Assembly: GCA_910575505.1 (NCBI GenBank)
Contig: CAJTFK010000016.1
Location: forward strand, 1 to 64,000
Source of the DNA: Oscillospiraceae bacterium
Lineage (GTDB): Bacteria; Bacillota; Clostridia; Oscillospirales; Oscillospiraceae
Direction of reading: 5' to 3'
Length of the DNA: 64,000 nt
In this document: in pieces, positions 42,739-51,425 of the stretch
Position numbering within the stretch: the first letter of the stretch is position 1
How the letters are laid out: each line of letters begins with the position of its first letter
The notes under the pieces: generated by a model
The model's input: only the letters and a program-made list of their open reading frames with translations
Database searches by the model: none
Told to the model about the DNA's origin: nothing
Position numbers and translations under genes: made by a program

Positions 42739-44034
42739 TTATCCCAGGCCCAATTCCTCCCGCTCGTCCGGCTCCTCCACGGCCCGGATGTTGGCTCCCA
42801 GGGCCCGGAGCTTTTCCACCAGATTTTCATAACCCCGCTCAATGTAGTGGACGCAGCTGATCTCGCTCCGGCCCTTGGCCGCCAGAGCGGCAATGACCAA
42901 GGCCGCCCCCGCCCGCAGGTCAGGGGCCTGAATGGGCGCGCCGGAAAAGTGATCCACGCCCTCCACCACGGCGGTCTTGTCGTCCACCTGGATGGAGGCC
43001 CCCATCCGCCGCAGCTCGTCCACATAACGGTAACGGTTGCCCCAGACGCTCTCTGTCACCAGAGAGATGCCCTGGGCCAGGCACAGAACTGTGGTCAGCT
43101 GGGGCTGCATGTCTGTGGGAAAGCCGGGATAGGGCAGGGTCTTGATATTGGCCTTGTGGAGGGGGCCGTTCCGGCGGACCAGAAGAGTGTCCTCGTGTTC
43201 CTCCACCTCCACGCCGCACTCCTGGAGCTTGGCGGTGATGCAGTCCATATGCTTGGGGATGATGTTCTTCACCAGAACCTGACCGCCGGCGGCGGCCACG
43301 GCGGCCATATAGGTGCCCGCCTCAATCTGGTCGGGGATAATGGCGTAGTTCCCTCCCCGGAGACGCTCCACGCCCCGGATCTTGATGGTGTCGGTGCCTG
43401 CGCCCCGGATATTGGCCCCCATGGAGTTCAGGAAGTTGGCCAGATCCACAATGTGGGGCTCCTTGGCGGCGTTTTCAATGGTGGTGTTTCCCCGGGCCAT
43501 GACAGAGGCCATCATAATGTTCATGGTGGCCCCTACGGACACCACATCCAGATAAATGCTGGCCCCCTTCAGGCCGTCCCCGGGGGCGGTGGCCCGGATA
43601 AATCCCCCCTCCACGGCCACGGTGGACCCCAGGGCCGTGAAGCCCTTGACATGCTGGTCAATGGGCCGGACGCCGCCGAAGTTGCACCCGCCGGGCATGG
43701 CCACCTCGGCTTGTCCAAAGCGGCCCAGCAGAGCCCCGATGAAATAGGTGGAAGCCCGGATGCGCCGGGCCATGTCATAGGGGGTCCGGGTGGAGCGGAT
43801 GCGCCGGCAGTCCACCTCCACGGTGTGCCGGTCAATGGTGCGGACCCCTGCGCCCAGCTGCTCCAGAATGTTCAGGCACAGCGTCACATCGGAAATCTGG
43901 GGGATGTTCTCAATCCGGCAAACCCCGTCCACCAGCAGGGCGGCGGGTATAATGGCAACAGCGGCATTCTTCGCGCCGCTGATCTCTACTTCACCACAAA
44001 GGGGCGTTCCGCCCTGAACAATATATTTTGTCAA
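42739..44034 (-). CDS. murA: UDP-N-acetylglucosamine 1-carboxyvinyltransferase
   Basis: This 431-residue enzyme catalyses the first committed step of peptidoglycan synthesis. The start is TTG 44034 (MTKYIVQGGTPLCGEVEISG), nine bases after AGAGGG; the frame extends upstream, but that part has no family match. Lys22 (SGAKNA) and the fosfomycin-target Cys117 (MPGGCNFGGVRPID) are present. The C-terminal IERGYENLVEKLRALGANI is typical. It lies inside the wal operon, tying wall synthesis to wall stress sensing. Confidence 0.95.
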   Translation of the reverse strand: MTKYIVQGGTPLCGEVEISGAKNAAVAIIPAALLVDGVCRIENIPQISDVTLCLNILEQLGAGVRTIDRHTVEVDCRRIRSTRTPYDMARRIRASTYFIGALLGRFGQAEVAMPGGCNFGGVRPIDQHVKGFTALGSTVAVEGGFIRATAPGDGLKGASIYLDVVSVGATMNIMMASVMARGNTTIENAAKEPHIVDLANFLNSMGANIRGAGTDTIKIRGVERLRGGNYAIIPDQIEAGTYMAAVAAAGGQVLVKNIIPKHMDCITAKLQECGVEVEEHEDTLLVRRNGPLHKANIKTLPYPGFPTDMQPQLTTVLCLAQGISLVTESVWGNRYRYVDELRRMGASIQVDDKTAVVEGVDHFSGAPIQAPDLRAGAALVIAALAAKGRSEISCVHYIERGYENLVEKLRALGANIRAVEEPDEREELGLG

Positions 44035-44343
44035 AATCTTGACCCTCTCTTCAAGATAAATCTTTTCCGCGCTCTGCGGCAGCTCTTCCGCCCACGGACC
44101 GGTATTGTTCACTGGGAACAGTTTGCCCGCCTGCCGGCGCTTCATACCCGCGCCGGGCAAAATACAGGCAAATTTTTCTGCTCCTGTCCGCTGCCGCCGG
44201 ACACGCAGAAGTATCATAGCACATCACGCCTGGAAATGCAAACCCTTCCTGACGCATTTTTGAAAAAGAGGGCGTCCGGACCAGCATTTCCGTCAAAACA
44301 GAAGGAACCCCCCGGAAGGCCCGTCCAGTTTTTGGAAAAAAGG

Positions 44344-45147
44344 TCATCCCGCCGTGACGGTTCCGCTGACGCAGTTTACATAGTAGTCCGCCGTGTCGGT
44401 CATCACCCGCCAGGCCGGCGTCAGGGAGATGGCCGTGCCGGTGTTCTGGAGCTCATAGCAAAGCTGCGTCCCTGTCACCGAGGAGGCGACCGCCGCGTTT
44501 TCCCGCCGCATCCGCTGAAAGGCGGTCAGGGCCCCGGCGGCGCTGAGGACTTCGTCCGCCCCCTGGACGGGGACGCCGCCCTCCGGCAGCAACGTGCCGC
44601 TGACGGCGGTGACGCATCCGCCCTCCACGGTGAAGCGAACCGTACAGTTGAACACCGGCAGGCCCCCCCGCACGCACACGGCGCTGGCGCTGCCGTTTCC
44701 CTCCCCGTCCAGCAAAAAAACGGGCTCCTCATAGGAAAAAGTCCGGCAGAAATCCCGGCAGAAGGTTTCCGGCTCCTCCGACAGGCGGCCCGACGCCTCA
44801 AAGCCGCCGCTGGAACGGAACAGGGCCTGCCCCCCGGCGCTCTGATAGGAATAAATGCCGCCGCCCTGGTCGGCGGAGGCGGCGGCCTCCCCCAGCAGGA
44901 AACCGGCACCCCTCTGCTCCAGGGCGGTGTCCCGGCTCAGGGTCAGGCCGGCGGGAGGCGTGTCCCGGGAAATGGCATAGACGTCCAGACTTATGCCGTC
45001 GGCCTCAAAGAGCTCCACCAGCTGCTCCGCCGTCCGGCGGAAAAATTCCTGCTCGGCACTTTTCCGCACGGCCAGGGTCCCCAAAAGAAACCCGTTCACC
45101 AGCAGCAGAATCAGAATGATGATGTTTTTCAGACGGAAACGGTCCAA
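44344..45147 (-). CDS. walI: WalI/YycI-type regulator of WalK
   Basis: This 267-residue protein starts at TTG 45147 behind AAGGAGGG. One membrane helix (IIILILLLVNGFLLGTLAV) is followed by an outside domain with PVFLLDGEGNGSASAVCVRG and a final YYVNCVSGTVTAG, as in YycI proteins. YycI and YycH brake the WalK kinase through the membrane. Position just after walH confirms the call, since the sequence is weakly conserved. Confidence 0.8.
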   Translation of the reverse strand: MDRFRLKNIIILILLLVNGFLLGTLAVRKSAEQEFFRRTAEQLVELFEADGISLDVYAISRDTPPAGLTLSRDTALEQRGAGFLLGEAAASADQGGGIYSYQSAGGQALFRSSGGFEASGRLSEEPETFCRDFCRTFSYEEPVFLLDGEGNGSASAVCVRGGLPVFNCTVRFTVEGGCVTAVSGTLLPEGGVPVQGADEVLSAAGALTAFQRMRRENAAVASSVTGTQLCYELQNTGTAISLTPAWRVMTDTADYYVNCVSGTVTAG

Positions 45148-45170
45148 GGGCGGCGCCCTCCTTTCAGACG

Positions 45171-46487
45171 TCAGTCCACCAGCCAGTGGGCGGCGCAGTC
45201 GCTGCCGTCCACATAGCCGATGGTCAGCTCCCGTCCCGGCTCCCGCGCCGCCACAGCCAGCGCCTGGGGGAGGGGCAGCAGAAGGGACTGCTCCTCGCTG
45301 GCGGTATACTGGCGGAAGCGCAGAATCAGGGATGTGACGGTGGTCCCCGTCAGCGTCACCTCGGCGGCGCAGCCCCCGCCGGAGAAGCGGATGGGCACGC
45401 CTCCCACCTGATAGTCAAATTGCAGATTGGTCACGGAGCCGTTTTGACGGATGCTCTTCAGATAGGGCAGCGCAGCCCCGGAAACCGGGGTCAGCACCGT
45501 GTTCAGCAGAGCCCCCGTCCCCACGGCGGCCTCCCGCAGGGTGGGCGTCTCCTCCTGGGCGCTGATTTTCAGAATGGGGTCCCGTCCGCTCTGATAATAG
45601 ACGCTCTGGTCCGGACGGATGCGCAGGGCCCGGTCTCCGTCGGTAATCAGCTCCGTCCCGTTGGACTCCAGATACCGGGTCCGGGTCCGGGGGTTGAAGC
45701 TCAGGGCGGACAGCAGCCATCCGGTGTCCGCCAGCGGGTCCCCCTGAATCAGCACCGGCAGCGACGGCAGCTCCTCCGGCAGCAGGGAGCAGGGGGCCAG
45801 AAGCTCCGCCGTCTCCTCCCGGTCCTGGGCAAAAAAAGCGCCCCCCAGCTCATAACGGCTCACGGTCTGGGTCAGGCTGTCCGCCGAGACGGCGGTAAGC
45901 GCCCGGCGGCAGGTCCCGCCTCCGTCCCAGAGATAAAGGGCTGTGCCGTCCTCCTGGGCGGCAATGACCAGCCGCCGGGCAGAGAGGGTCCCGTCCAGCT
46001 CCTCGACGCCGTCCGCCAGCGCCCCCAGCACCGGCAAGGGCAGGGCTGTGAGAAAATCATAGTAAAGGGAGGGGCCCTCCAGGGCCTCCATGAATTCCGC
46101 CTCCGTACAGGGGGCGAAGGACCTGGCAGAGCCCAGGGCCTCCGACAGGCGGCGGCCCAGAGGGTCGGCGAAGGCCTCCATGCCGGTGGTCATGGTAACG
46201 CTGCCGAATCTCCCGTAGGTTCCTGTCACCGCCACCCGTACCGGGGCCACCAGCACCGCCGTCTGCGCCGAGGCGCTGACGGTCTGGCCGCCCCCCGCCA
46301 GGGCCGCCGCGCCCTTGTGGATTCCCAGACTGTACAGCTGTGTCTGGGTGAACAGAACCGCCGCCGAGAGGAAGAGCAGCGTAATCACCATATTCTGAAC
46401 CAGATCCCGGCGGGCCCGGCGGCGCTCCTCCGCGGCTGCCCCGGCGGCGGTCCCGTCCTTGTCCCCGCGCCACTTTCCAATCTTCAC
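45171..46487 (-). CDS. walH: WalH/YycH-type regulator of WalK
   Basis: This 438-residue protein starts at GTG 46487 behind AAAGGGGGG. A charged N-terminus leads into one membrane helix (NMVITLLFLSAAVLFTQTQL). The long outside part includes RTRYLESNGTELITDGDRAL and LQFDYQVGGVPIRFSGGGCA, matching the YycH late domain. It ends GYVDGSDCAAHWLVD. It sits between walK and walI, the usual place. A 23-base gap separates it from walI. Confidence 0.82.
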   Translation of the reverse strand: MKIGKWRGDKDGTAAGAAAEERRRARRDLVQNMVITLLFLSAAVLFTQTQLYSLGIHKGAAALAGGGQTVSASAQTAVLVAPVRVAVTGTYGRFGSVTMTTGMEAFADPLGRRLSEALGSARSFAPCTEAEFMEALEGPSLYYDFLTALPLPVLGALADGVEELDGTLSARRLVIAAQEDGTALYLWDGGGTCRRALTAVSADSLTQTVSRYELGGAFFAQDREETAELLAPCSLLPEELPSLPVLIQGDPLADTGWLLSALSFNPRTRTRYLESNGTELITDGDRALRIRPDQSVYYQSGRDPILKISAQEETPTLREAAVGTGALLNTVLTPVSGAALPYLKSIRQNGSVTNLQFDYQVGGVPIRFSGGGCAAEVTLTGTTVTSLILRFRQYTASEEQSLLLPLPQALAVAAREPGRELTIGYVDGSDCAAHWLVD

Positions 46488-46508
46488 GGCCAGCCCCCCT
46501 TTCTTTAA

Positions 46509-46623
46509 AGAATTAGGAATGAGTAATTAGGAATTGTTCCCCCCCTTCCATCCTTCATGCCTCATTATATCTCCACTCTCCACTCTCAACTCTCAACTCT
46601 TCACTCTGCGCTCTTCACTCTCT
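46509..46623. repeat. Simple tandem repeats between walK and walH
   Basis: Bases 46509-46536 are a tandem of AATTAGGA-type units. Bases 46568-46623, read on the minus strand, are a run of seven-base units GAGAGTT, GAGAGTG and AAGAGTG that begins within the last walK codons. A shorter block of the second type occurs at 37566-37594. Such arrays can slip and may vary between strains. Confidence 0.55.
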
Positions 46624-48403
46624 CCTGGGCAATGGGCAGCACCAGGCGAACGGTGGTGCCGGGCCCCTCGTGGGGAACGATGGCAATGGTTCCCTGGTGG
46701 CGCTGGACGATCTCCCTGGCAATGGAGAGGCCCAGGCCCGTGCCGCCGGACTCCCGGGACCGGGCCTTGTCCACCCGGTAAAAGCGGTCAAAAATCCGCT
46801 CCCGGTCCTTCTCCGGGATGCCGATGCCGTTGTCCCAGACCTCCAGCCAGACGGTTTCCTCCTCCGCGCCGGCAGTGACCCGGATTTCTCCGCCTGAGGG
46901 GGTGTACTTGATAGCATTGCCCAGAATGTTCATCATCACCTGCTCCAGCCGGCTCCGGTCCCCGGTAATCAGGGGCAGGTGCTCCAGGGTTCCGCAGACC
47001 AGGGTATGTCCGTGCTGCCGGGCGCTGAGGGCGCTGGAGCGGACCACGCTTTCGATGGCCTCGGCAAAGGGGAAGCGGGACAGCACCAGCTCCGCCGACC
47101 CCCGGTCCAGCCGGGAGAGGGTCAGCAGGTCCTGCACAATGTGGGTCATGCGGTCCGTCTCCGTGATGATGATGTCCAGGAAATTGTTGGCCATGTCCAG
47201 GGGGATGTCTCCGTTGGCATCCCGGAGGGTCTCGGCGTAGCTGCGGACGTTGGTCAGGGGGGTCCGGAGCTCGTGGGACACGTTGGCCACGAATTCCTTC
47301 CGCCGCTCCTCGTTGCGGTGCTGCTCTGTCACGTCGTGGAGCACAATCAGCACGCCGCCCCGCTCCTGGTCGGAGAAGGGGGCCAGATAGACCTCCAGGG
47401 TCTTCTCTCCCGCCAGCATCTCCGCCTCGGCAAAGTTGGGCCGCTGGAGGGCCAGCATCTCCCGGAAGGGGAACAGACCGCCAAACAGCTCCTCATAGCC
47501 GCAGTCCTCCGTCACCGGCCGCTGAAGCATGCTGTTGGCGGCGGGGTTGCAGTGAATCACCGCGCCGTCGTGGTCAAAGGCCACCACGCCGTCGGTCATG
47601 TGGAGAAACAGGGTGTCCAGCTTGTTCCGCTCGTTCTCCACGGCGGCCAGGGTGGACTGAAGCACCCCCGCCATTTCGTTGAAGGTCCCGGTGAGGACGC
47701 CGATCTCGTCGGTGGACTCCACCGGCAGGGCGCTGTCGAAGACCCCGGCGGCTACCTTTTCCGCCCCGGCGGTGAGCTTCTCAATGGGGTCCACCATGGT
47801 CTTGGACAGCAGGAAGCTCAGCAGCACCGAGATCAGAAGACCAATCACCAGGGACTGCATGATGATGACAAAGAGCTGGCTGTTCAGCCCGGACACGGTA
47901 TCCCGGGTGTCCAGAATGTAGATGATGAAGGCGTTGTCTCCCCCCAGAATGGGAATGGCGGCGTCCATGTAGTCGGCGGTGACGTCGCTGGCGTCCCCCA
48001 CGGCGGTCTCGTCCCCCCGCAGGACGGCGTTCCGGGCCGTCAGCAGATTGGGGCTCTGCTCCCGGGGAAGGGCGCTCTCGTCGGCGGAGCCGGTGAGATA
48101 GGTCCCGGTCTCTCCGTCCAGCACGAAGTAGTTCCGGGTCCGGTAGTCAATGCCCAGCTTGCCGGCGGTGAGCTCCAGCAGCTCCTGAATGCGGACGGCT
48201 CCGTCCTCCTGCCCCGCCTCGCCCCGGAGGGAGGCCACAAACTCCCGCTGATCCGCGCCGAAGACGCTGTTGATCTGCTGGTAAAAGGTGTCGTTGAAAA
48301 AGCCGGAGACGTTGATGGTCAGAAAGGCCCCCACCACCGCCATCAGGGAGGTGATGAGCAGCAGCAAAATCAGCGTCAGCTTCATATGGAGGCTTCGGAA
48401 CAT
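46601..48403 (-). CDS. walK: Sensor histidine kinase WalK
   Basis: This 600-residue kinase starts at ATG 48403 after AAGAAGGTG. Two membrane helices flank an outside sensor (about 10-30 and 175-200). HAMP, PAS (TLFLHMTDGVVAFDHDGAVI) and kinase domains follow. The phosphorylated His near 377 lies in NVSHELRTPLTNVRSYAETL. ATP-site motifs are NAIKYTPSGGEI, DNGIGIPEKDRERIFDRFYR and GGTGLGLSIAREI. WalK controls cell-wall hydrolases with WalR. The last codons lie in a simple tandem repeat. A small gene lies between walR and walK, which is unusual. Confidence 0.95.
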   Translation of the reverse strand: MFRSLHMKLTLILLLLITSLMAVVGAFLTINVSGFFNDTFYQQINSVFGADQREFVASLRGEAGQEDGAVRIQELLELTAGKLGIDYRTRNYFVLDGETGTYLTGSADESALPREQSPNLLTARNAVLRGDETAVGDASDVTADYMDAAIPILGGDNAFIIYILDTRDTVSGLNSQLFVIIMQSLVIGLLISVLLSFLLSKTMVDPIEKLTAGAEKVAAGVFDSALPVESTDEIGVLTGTFNEMAGVLQSTLAAVENERNKLDTLFLHMTDGVVAFDHDGAVIHCNPAANSMLQRPVTEDCGYEELFGGLFPFREMLALQRPNFAEAEMLAGEKTLEVYLAPFSDQERGGVLIVLHDVTEQHRNEERRKEFVANVSHELRTPLTNVRSYAETLRDANGDIPLDMANNFLDIIITETDRMTHIVQDLLTLSRLDRGSAELVLSRFPFAEAIESVVRSSALSARQHGHTLVCGTLEHLPLITGDRSRLEQVMMNILGNAIKYTPSGGEIRVTAGAEEETVWLEVWDNGIGIPEKDRERIFDRFYRVDKARSRESGGTGLGLSIAREIVQRHQGTIAIVPHEGPGTTVRLVLPIAQERVKSAE

Positions 48404-48466
48404 GATTGACACCTTCTTTCCCGCTGTTCGGCCGGGGCCGGTTTTTCAGCTCCCCTGCCTCCCGCG

Positions 48467-48712
48467 TCAATTTTGCTCTGTCCACTCCGTCCATCCAAGG
48501 ATTTCCCATTCCTCCGGGTCCCGTTCCGGTCCGAAGGCTTCCTCCAAGGTTATTCCGTGAATCACAGCCGTTTCCTTTGTCTTTTTGTGCTGAATCTCAA
48601 ACGCGCATACGATCTCCGCTTCATCGTCTTCGCAATCCTGGCGGATCAGAATCCAGTCGTCCGGGTTCATCTCCGGGTTTCGCCGGAGCGCGTCCCGGAG
48701 GTTGTATCCCAA
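48467..48712 (-). CDS. Small acidic protein between walR and walK
   Basis: This product of up to 81 residues is acidic and Trp-rich (NPEMNPDDWILIRQDCEDDE, then CAFEIQHKKTKETAVIHGIT, then EEAFGPERDPEEWEILGWTE). The start is uncertain: TTG 48712 has a weak site, and ATG 48670 is possible. It reads like an antiparallel beta protein with a helix. I know no family. Its place between regulator and kinase would make it part of the wal transcript. Confidence 0.5.
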   Translation of the reverse strand: MGYNLRDALRRNPEMNPDDWILIRQDCEDDEAEIVCAFEIQHKKTKETAVIHGITLEEAFGPERDPEEWEILGWTEWTEQN

Positions 48713-48754
48713 ATGACCGTCCGCTTCCCGGCTCCCTATAGAGCCCCGCTCCTT

Positions 48755-49468
48755 TCAGTTCACCGCAAAGTAGTACCCCGCGCCTCTCCGGGTCAGGATG
48801 AATTGAGGATTGGCCGGGTCCTCCTCGATTTTTTCCCGGAGCCGGCGAACGGTGACGTCCACCGTCCGCACGTCGTCCCCCACATAGCCGTAATTCCACA
48901 CCTGTTCCATGAGGTCCACCCGGGAAAAAACCTTGTTGGGCCGGCTGGCCAGAAAGGTCAGCAGCTCATATTCCCGCTGGGTCAGGTCAATGGTCCGGCC
49001 CCCCCGGAAGACCTGGTGGCTGTCGGTATTGATGGACAGGTCCCCGGCCACGGGCATGGCGCTGTCCGCCGCCGTGGCTGCGGCAGGGGCGCTCATGGCG
49101 GTGCGGCGGATGTTGGCCCCCACCCGGGCGATGAGCTCCCGCATGGAAAAGGGCTTGGTGATATAATCGTCGGCCCCGGTCTCCAGGCCCTTCACCTTGT
49201 CCTCCTCCTCCTCCCGGGCGGTGAGGATGATGATGGGCACGTTGTCCCCCTCCTCCCGCAAAAGGCGGCAGACGTCGAAGCCGTTCATCTTCGGCAGCAT
49301 CACGTCCAGGAGAATCAGGTCCGGCTGTTCGCTCCGGGCCTTGTTCAGTCCGTCCTCGCCGTCGTAGGCCTCCAGAGTCCGGTATTTCTCCTTTTGCAGG
49401 TTATAGCGCAGAATATCCACAATATTTTTCTCGTCCTCTACAATCAGGACGGTCTTTTCCTCGTTCAT
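48755..49468 (-). CDS. walR: Response regulator WalR
   Basis: This 237-residue OmpR-type regulator starts at ATG 49468 behind AAAGGAAG. The receiver has VLIVEDEKNIVDILRYNLQK, Asp55 in LILLDVMLPKMNGFDV, and DDYITKPFSMREL. The winged helix has LTQREYELLTFLASRPNKVF and VDVTVRRLREKIEEDPANP. It controls wall metabolism genes. An Ala-rich linker (MSAPAAATAADSAM) between domains is longer than usual. It opens the wal operon. Confidence 0.95.
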   Translation of the reverse strand: MNEEKTVLIVEDEKNIVDILRYNLQKEKYRTLEAYDGEDGLNKARSEQPDLILLDVMLPKMNGFDVCRLLREEGDNVPIIILTAREEEEDKVKGLETGADDYITKPFSMRELIARVGANIRRTAMSAPAAATAADSAMPVAGDLSINTDSHQVFRGGRTIDLTQREYELLTFLASRPNKVFSRVDLMEQVWNYGYVGDDVRTVDVTVRRLREKIEEDPANPQFILTRRGAGYYFAVN

Positions 49469-49509
49469 GCAGCTTCCTTTCTTTAAATCCCGGTTTGCGT
49501 TCCCGGAAT

Positions 49510-49794
49510 TCACAGCTCAGATTGTCCCCAGCCCAAATCCCAGCCATCCAGTTTTTTCCAGCGGAATGTGTCTTTGAAATCACGGTAACATTTTTCACAG
49601 ATACAGCAGCTTAAATCTCCTGGCACAAACCAGAGTTGATAAGGACTGCCTTCCACCTTCTCGAAGCAGAATACACAATTTTTCAGATCAGGCGCGCAGC
49701 CCGCAATCTCTTCTCCATCCGTTGGGTTCAGCTCCCTTTCTTTCAGGTGCTCCACGTCATTCAAAAGACGCCAGTCATCTTTTTCTGCCGCCAT
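49510..49794 (-). CDS. Small Cys-rich (zinc-finger-like) protein
   Basis: This 94-residue protein uses ATG 49794 behind AGAGGGA. Its middle has GCAPDLKNCVFCFEKVEGSP and DLSCCICEKCYRDFKD, two CxxC pairs that probably bind zinc. The C-terminus KKLDGWDLGWGQSEL is Trp-rich. It sits 41 bases upstream of walR on the same strand. No family recognised. Confidence 0.65.
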   Translation of the reverse strand: MAAEKDDWRLLNDVEHLKERELNPTDGEEIAGCAPDLKNCVFCFEKVEGSPYQLWFVPGDLSCCICEKCYRDFKDTFRWKKLDGWDLGWGQSEL

Positions 49795-49988
49795 ATCTGT
49801 CCCTCTATTTCGAAGCATCCATGTCATGACAAACTGTTTCCGTGAACATACAACTCCAGAAAGGAAGTATGGATTCGCCGGATTTTGCCGGGAACGCAAA
49901 GCCGGATTGGGGCTTCTTCAAATCGCCAGAAGGGAGGAATCAGAAACGGAAATTCCTCCGGCCCGCGGAAAGACCCCGGCCCCTTCAC

Positions 49989-50531
49989 TCAGAGGTTCAG
50001 AAGCAATTTGGCCTTCAGCACGGCGGCCACAGTCTTGGCGTCCTCAATCTCGCCCTCCAGACAGCGGCGGACCATCTCTTCGAAGGGAATCCGCTCCAGG
50101 TTTAAAAACTCGCCGGGGTCCAGGTGCTGTTTCTTCATTTTCAGGTCCCGGGCCAGATACAAGTGCAGAACCTCCCCGTAGCAGCCGGGGGAGGGCAGAA
50201 TGCGTCCCAGAGACTCATAGCGCCCCGGCACCGCGCCGGTCTCCTCCTCCAGCTCCCGGAGACCGGCGGAAGCCGGGTCCTCTCCGGGGTGGTCCAGCTT
50301 GCCGGCAGGAATCTCCACGGTGTTCCGCCCGAAGACATAACGGTACTGGGTGACGGCAATGACGTTGTTCTCTCCGTCCAGAGCCAGCACGGCCACGCCG
50401 CCGTTGTGGTCCACCACCTCCCGGGGGGCCTCCGACCCGTCGGGCAGGGATACCCGGTCCACATGGACGCTGACAATGCGCCCTTTAAACATCTCTTTCC
50501 GCTCCAGAGTCTTTTCCGTCATATCCATCAT
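49989..50531 (-). CDS. Nudix hydrolase, ADP-ribose pyrophosphatase type
   Basis: This 180-residue enzyme cleaves nucleoside-diphosphate sugars such as ADP-ribose. I chose ATG 50531, nine bases after AAAGG. The N-terminal strand ERKEMFKGRIVSVHVDRVSL and QYRYVFGRNTVEIPAG precede the Nudix box GEDPASAGLRELEEETGAVP. The following SLGRILPSPGCYGEVLHLYL carries the ADPR-type Pro downstream of the box. It has its own promoter. Confidence 0.93.
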   Translation of the reverse strand: MMDMTEKTLERKEMFKGRIVSVHVDRVSLPDGSEAPREVVDHNGGVAVLALDGENNVIAVTQYRYVFGRNTVEIPAGKLDHPGEDPASAGLRELEEETGAVPGRYESLGRILPSPGCYGEVLHLYLARDLKMKKQHLDPGEFLNLERIPFEEMVRRCLEGEIEDAKTVAAVLKAKLLLNL

Positions 50532-50591
50532 AACCGTCATCCTTTCTGCCGGCCCGCGGTCCAATCGGTTCCGCTGTCGCTTAACAGTTGG

Positions 50592-50620
50592 ATTATACCA
50601 CGCCGGCGGAAAAATGCAAA
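50592..50620 (-). promoter_or_regulatory. Promoter of the Nudix gene
   Basis: On the minus strand TTTGCA (50615-50620) and TATAAT (50592-50597) have a 17-base spacer, and TGG before the -10 box makes it an extended -10 promoter. Confidence 0.65.
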
Positions 50621-50639
50621 GAGAAAAGAGAATGAATCC

Positions 50640-50760
50640 TGCCGCGTATTTTATCGGGAGGGGACTGCAAAGGGCAGGCTCCGCCCCGTCTTTGGGAAGT
50701 GTCAAGGAAGGCATGCCGGGACAGAGCCCGGCCCCTGCTGCATAAAATCTCCGAATACAG
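50640..50760. repeat. Second copy of the intergenic GC-rich repeat family
   Basis: GGCCCCTGC-TG-CATAAAATCTCCGAA (about 50731-50755) closely matches the end of the repeat at 40100-40275, and GTCAAGGA-GGC..GCCGG stretches are shared in both gaps. No gene lies in 50532-50811. Confidence 0.42.
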
Positions 50761-50762
50761 GT

Positions 50763-50790
50763 GGGAGGCTGCCCGAACGGGCAGCCTCCC
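50763..50790. terminator. Perfect 13-bp hairpin
   Basis: GGGAGGCTGCCCG (50763-50775) pairs with CGGGCAGCCTCCC (50778-50790). It lies just downstream of the reverse-strand gene fragment at 50812-51000 and probably was its terminator. Confidence 0.6.
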
Positions 50791-50811
50791 TCGATGCTTT
50801 TCGGCGCAAGG

Positions 50812-51000
50812 TTATGAATCCTTCAACCAGGCCTTGAACTCATCCGGTGAAATGGCCTCCCGGCCGCAGTCCTTCTTCCTGTCCCTGGCTGTCTTATGCC
50901 AGGCGGCGAATTGCTCCTCCGTAATTTTCCCGGCCCTGATCCAGGCAAAACGCTGCTTGTGCTCCCGGCGGCGTTCCTGAAAGACCTGGCCTCTCCTGCG
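50812..51000 (-). pseudogene. 3' end of a DUF6076-like gene
   Basis: Reading leftward to TAA 50812-50814, one frame gives RRREHKQRFAWIRAGKITEE, QFAAWHKTARDRKKDCGREA and ISPDEFKAWLKDS. This matches the C-terminal tail I recall for DUF6076 proteins (R...GxITEExFxxW...R...GxISxEEFxxWL). Upstream the frame meets a TGA near 51010, and the Cys-rich body is not intact. 51001-51425 shows no gene I can support. Confidence 0.5.
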
Positions 51001-51425
51001 GCTCTCCGCTCACTTCTGAACAGAAGGCGGCCGCAATACTTCGCCGTAATCCGTCCGGTGCTGCGGATGGATCTTCCGCAGCTTCGGCGCCGCCAAATCC
51101 CTGCGCATCTGCTATGCCAAAGTAAAGGCTCATCTGACGGCGTTGGGCAGCGGTGCAAATACCGCCGCTTAACCGAATGCAGCGGACGCCTCCAGCCGGT
51201 TCGCAAAAAAATCCTCGCCGGCCGGCTTGTCTTGTTATGCCCTTTTTCGGCTGCCAGATTCCTTCAAGATTTTTTCGTTTTGGGGTTTGCCATGTATTTG
51301 CAGGTTTGCCATTACGATCAGCGTCCAAAAACAAGGATTGAATATCGCCCCGCGCCGGTGCTATACTCTACCTGTGTCAATTCGGCAACAGTATAATAGA
51401 AGAGTCTCAGAAAAAGGAGCAGAAA

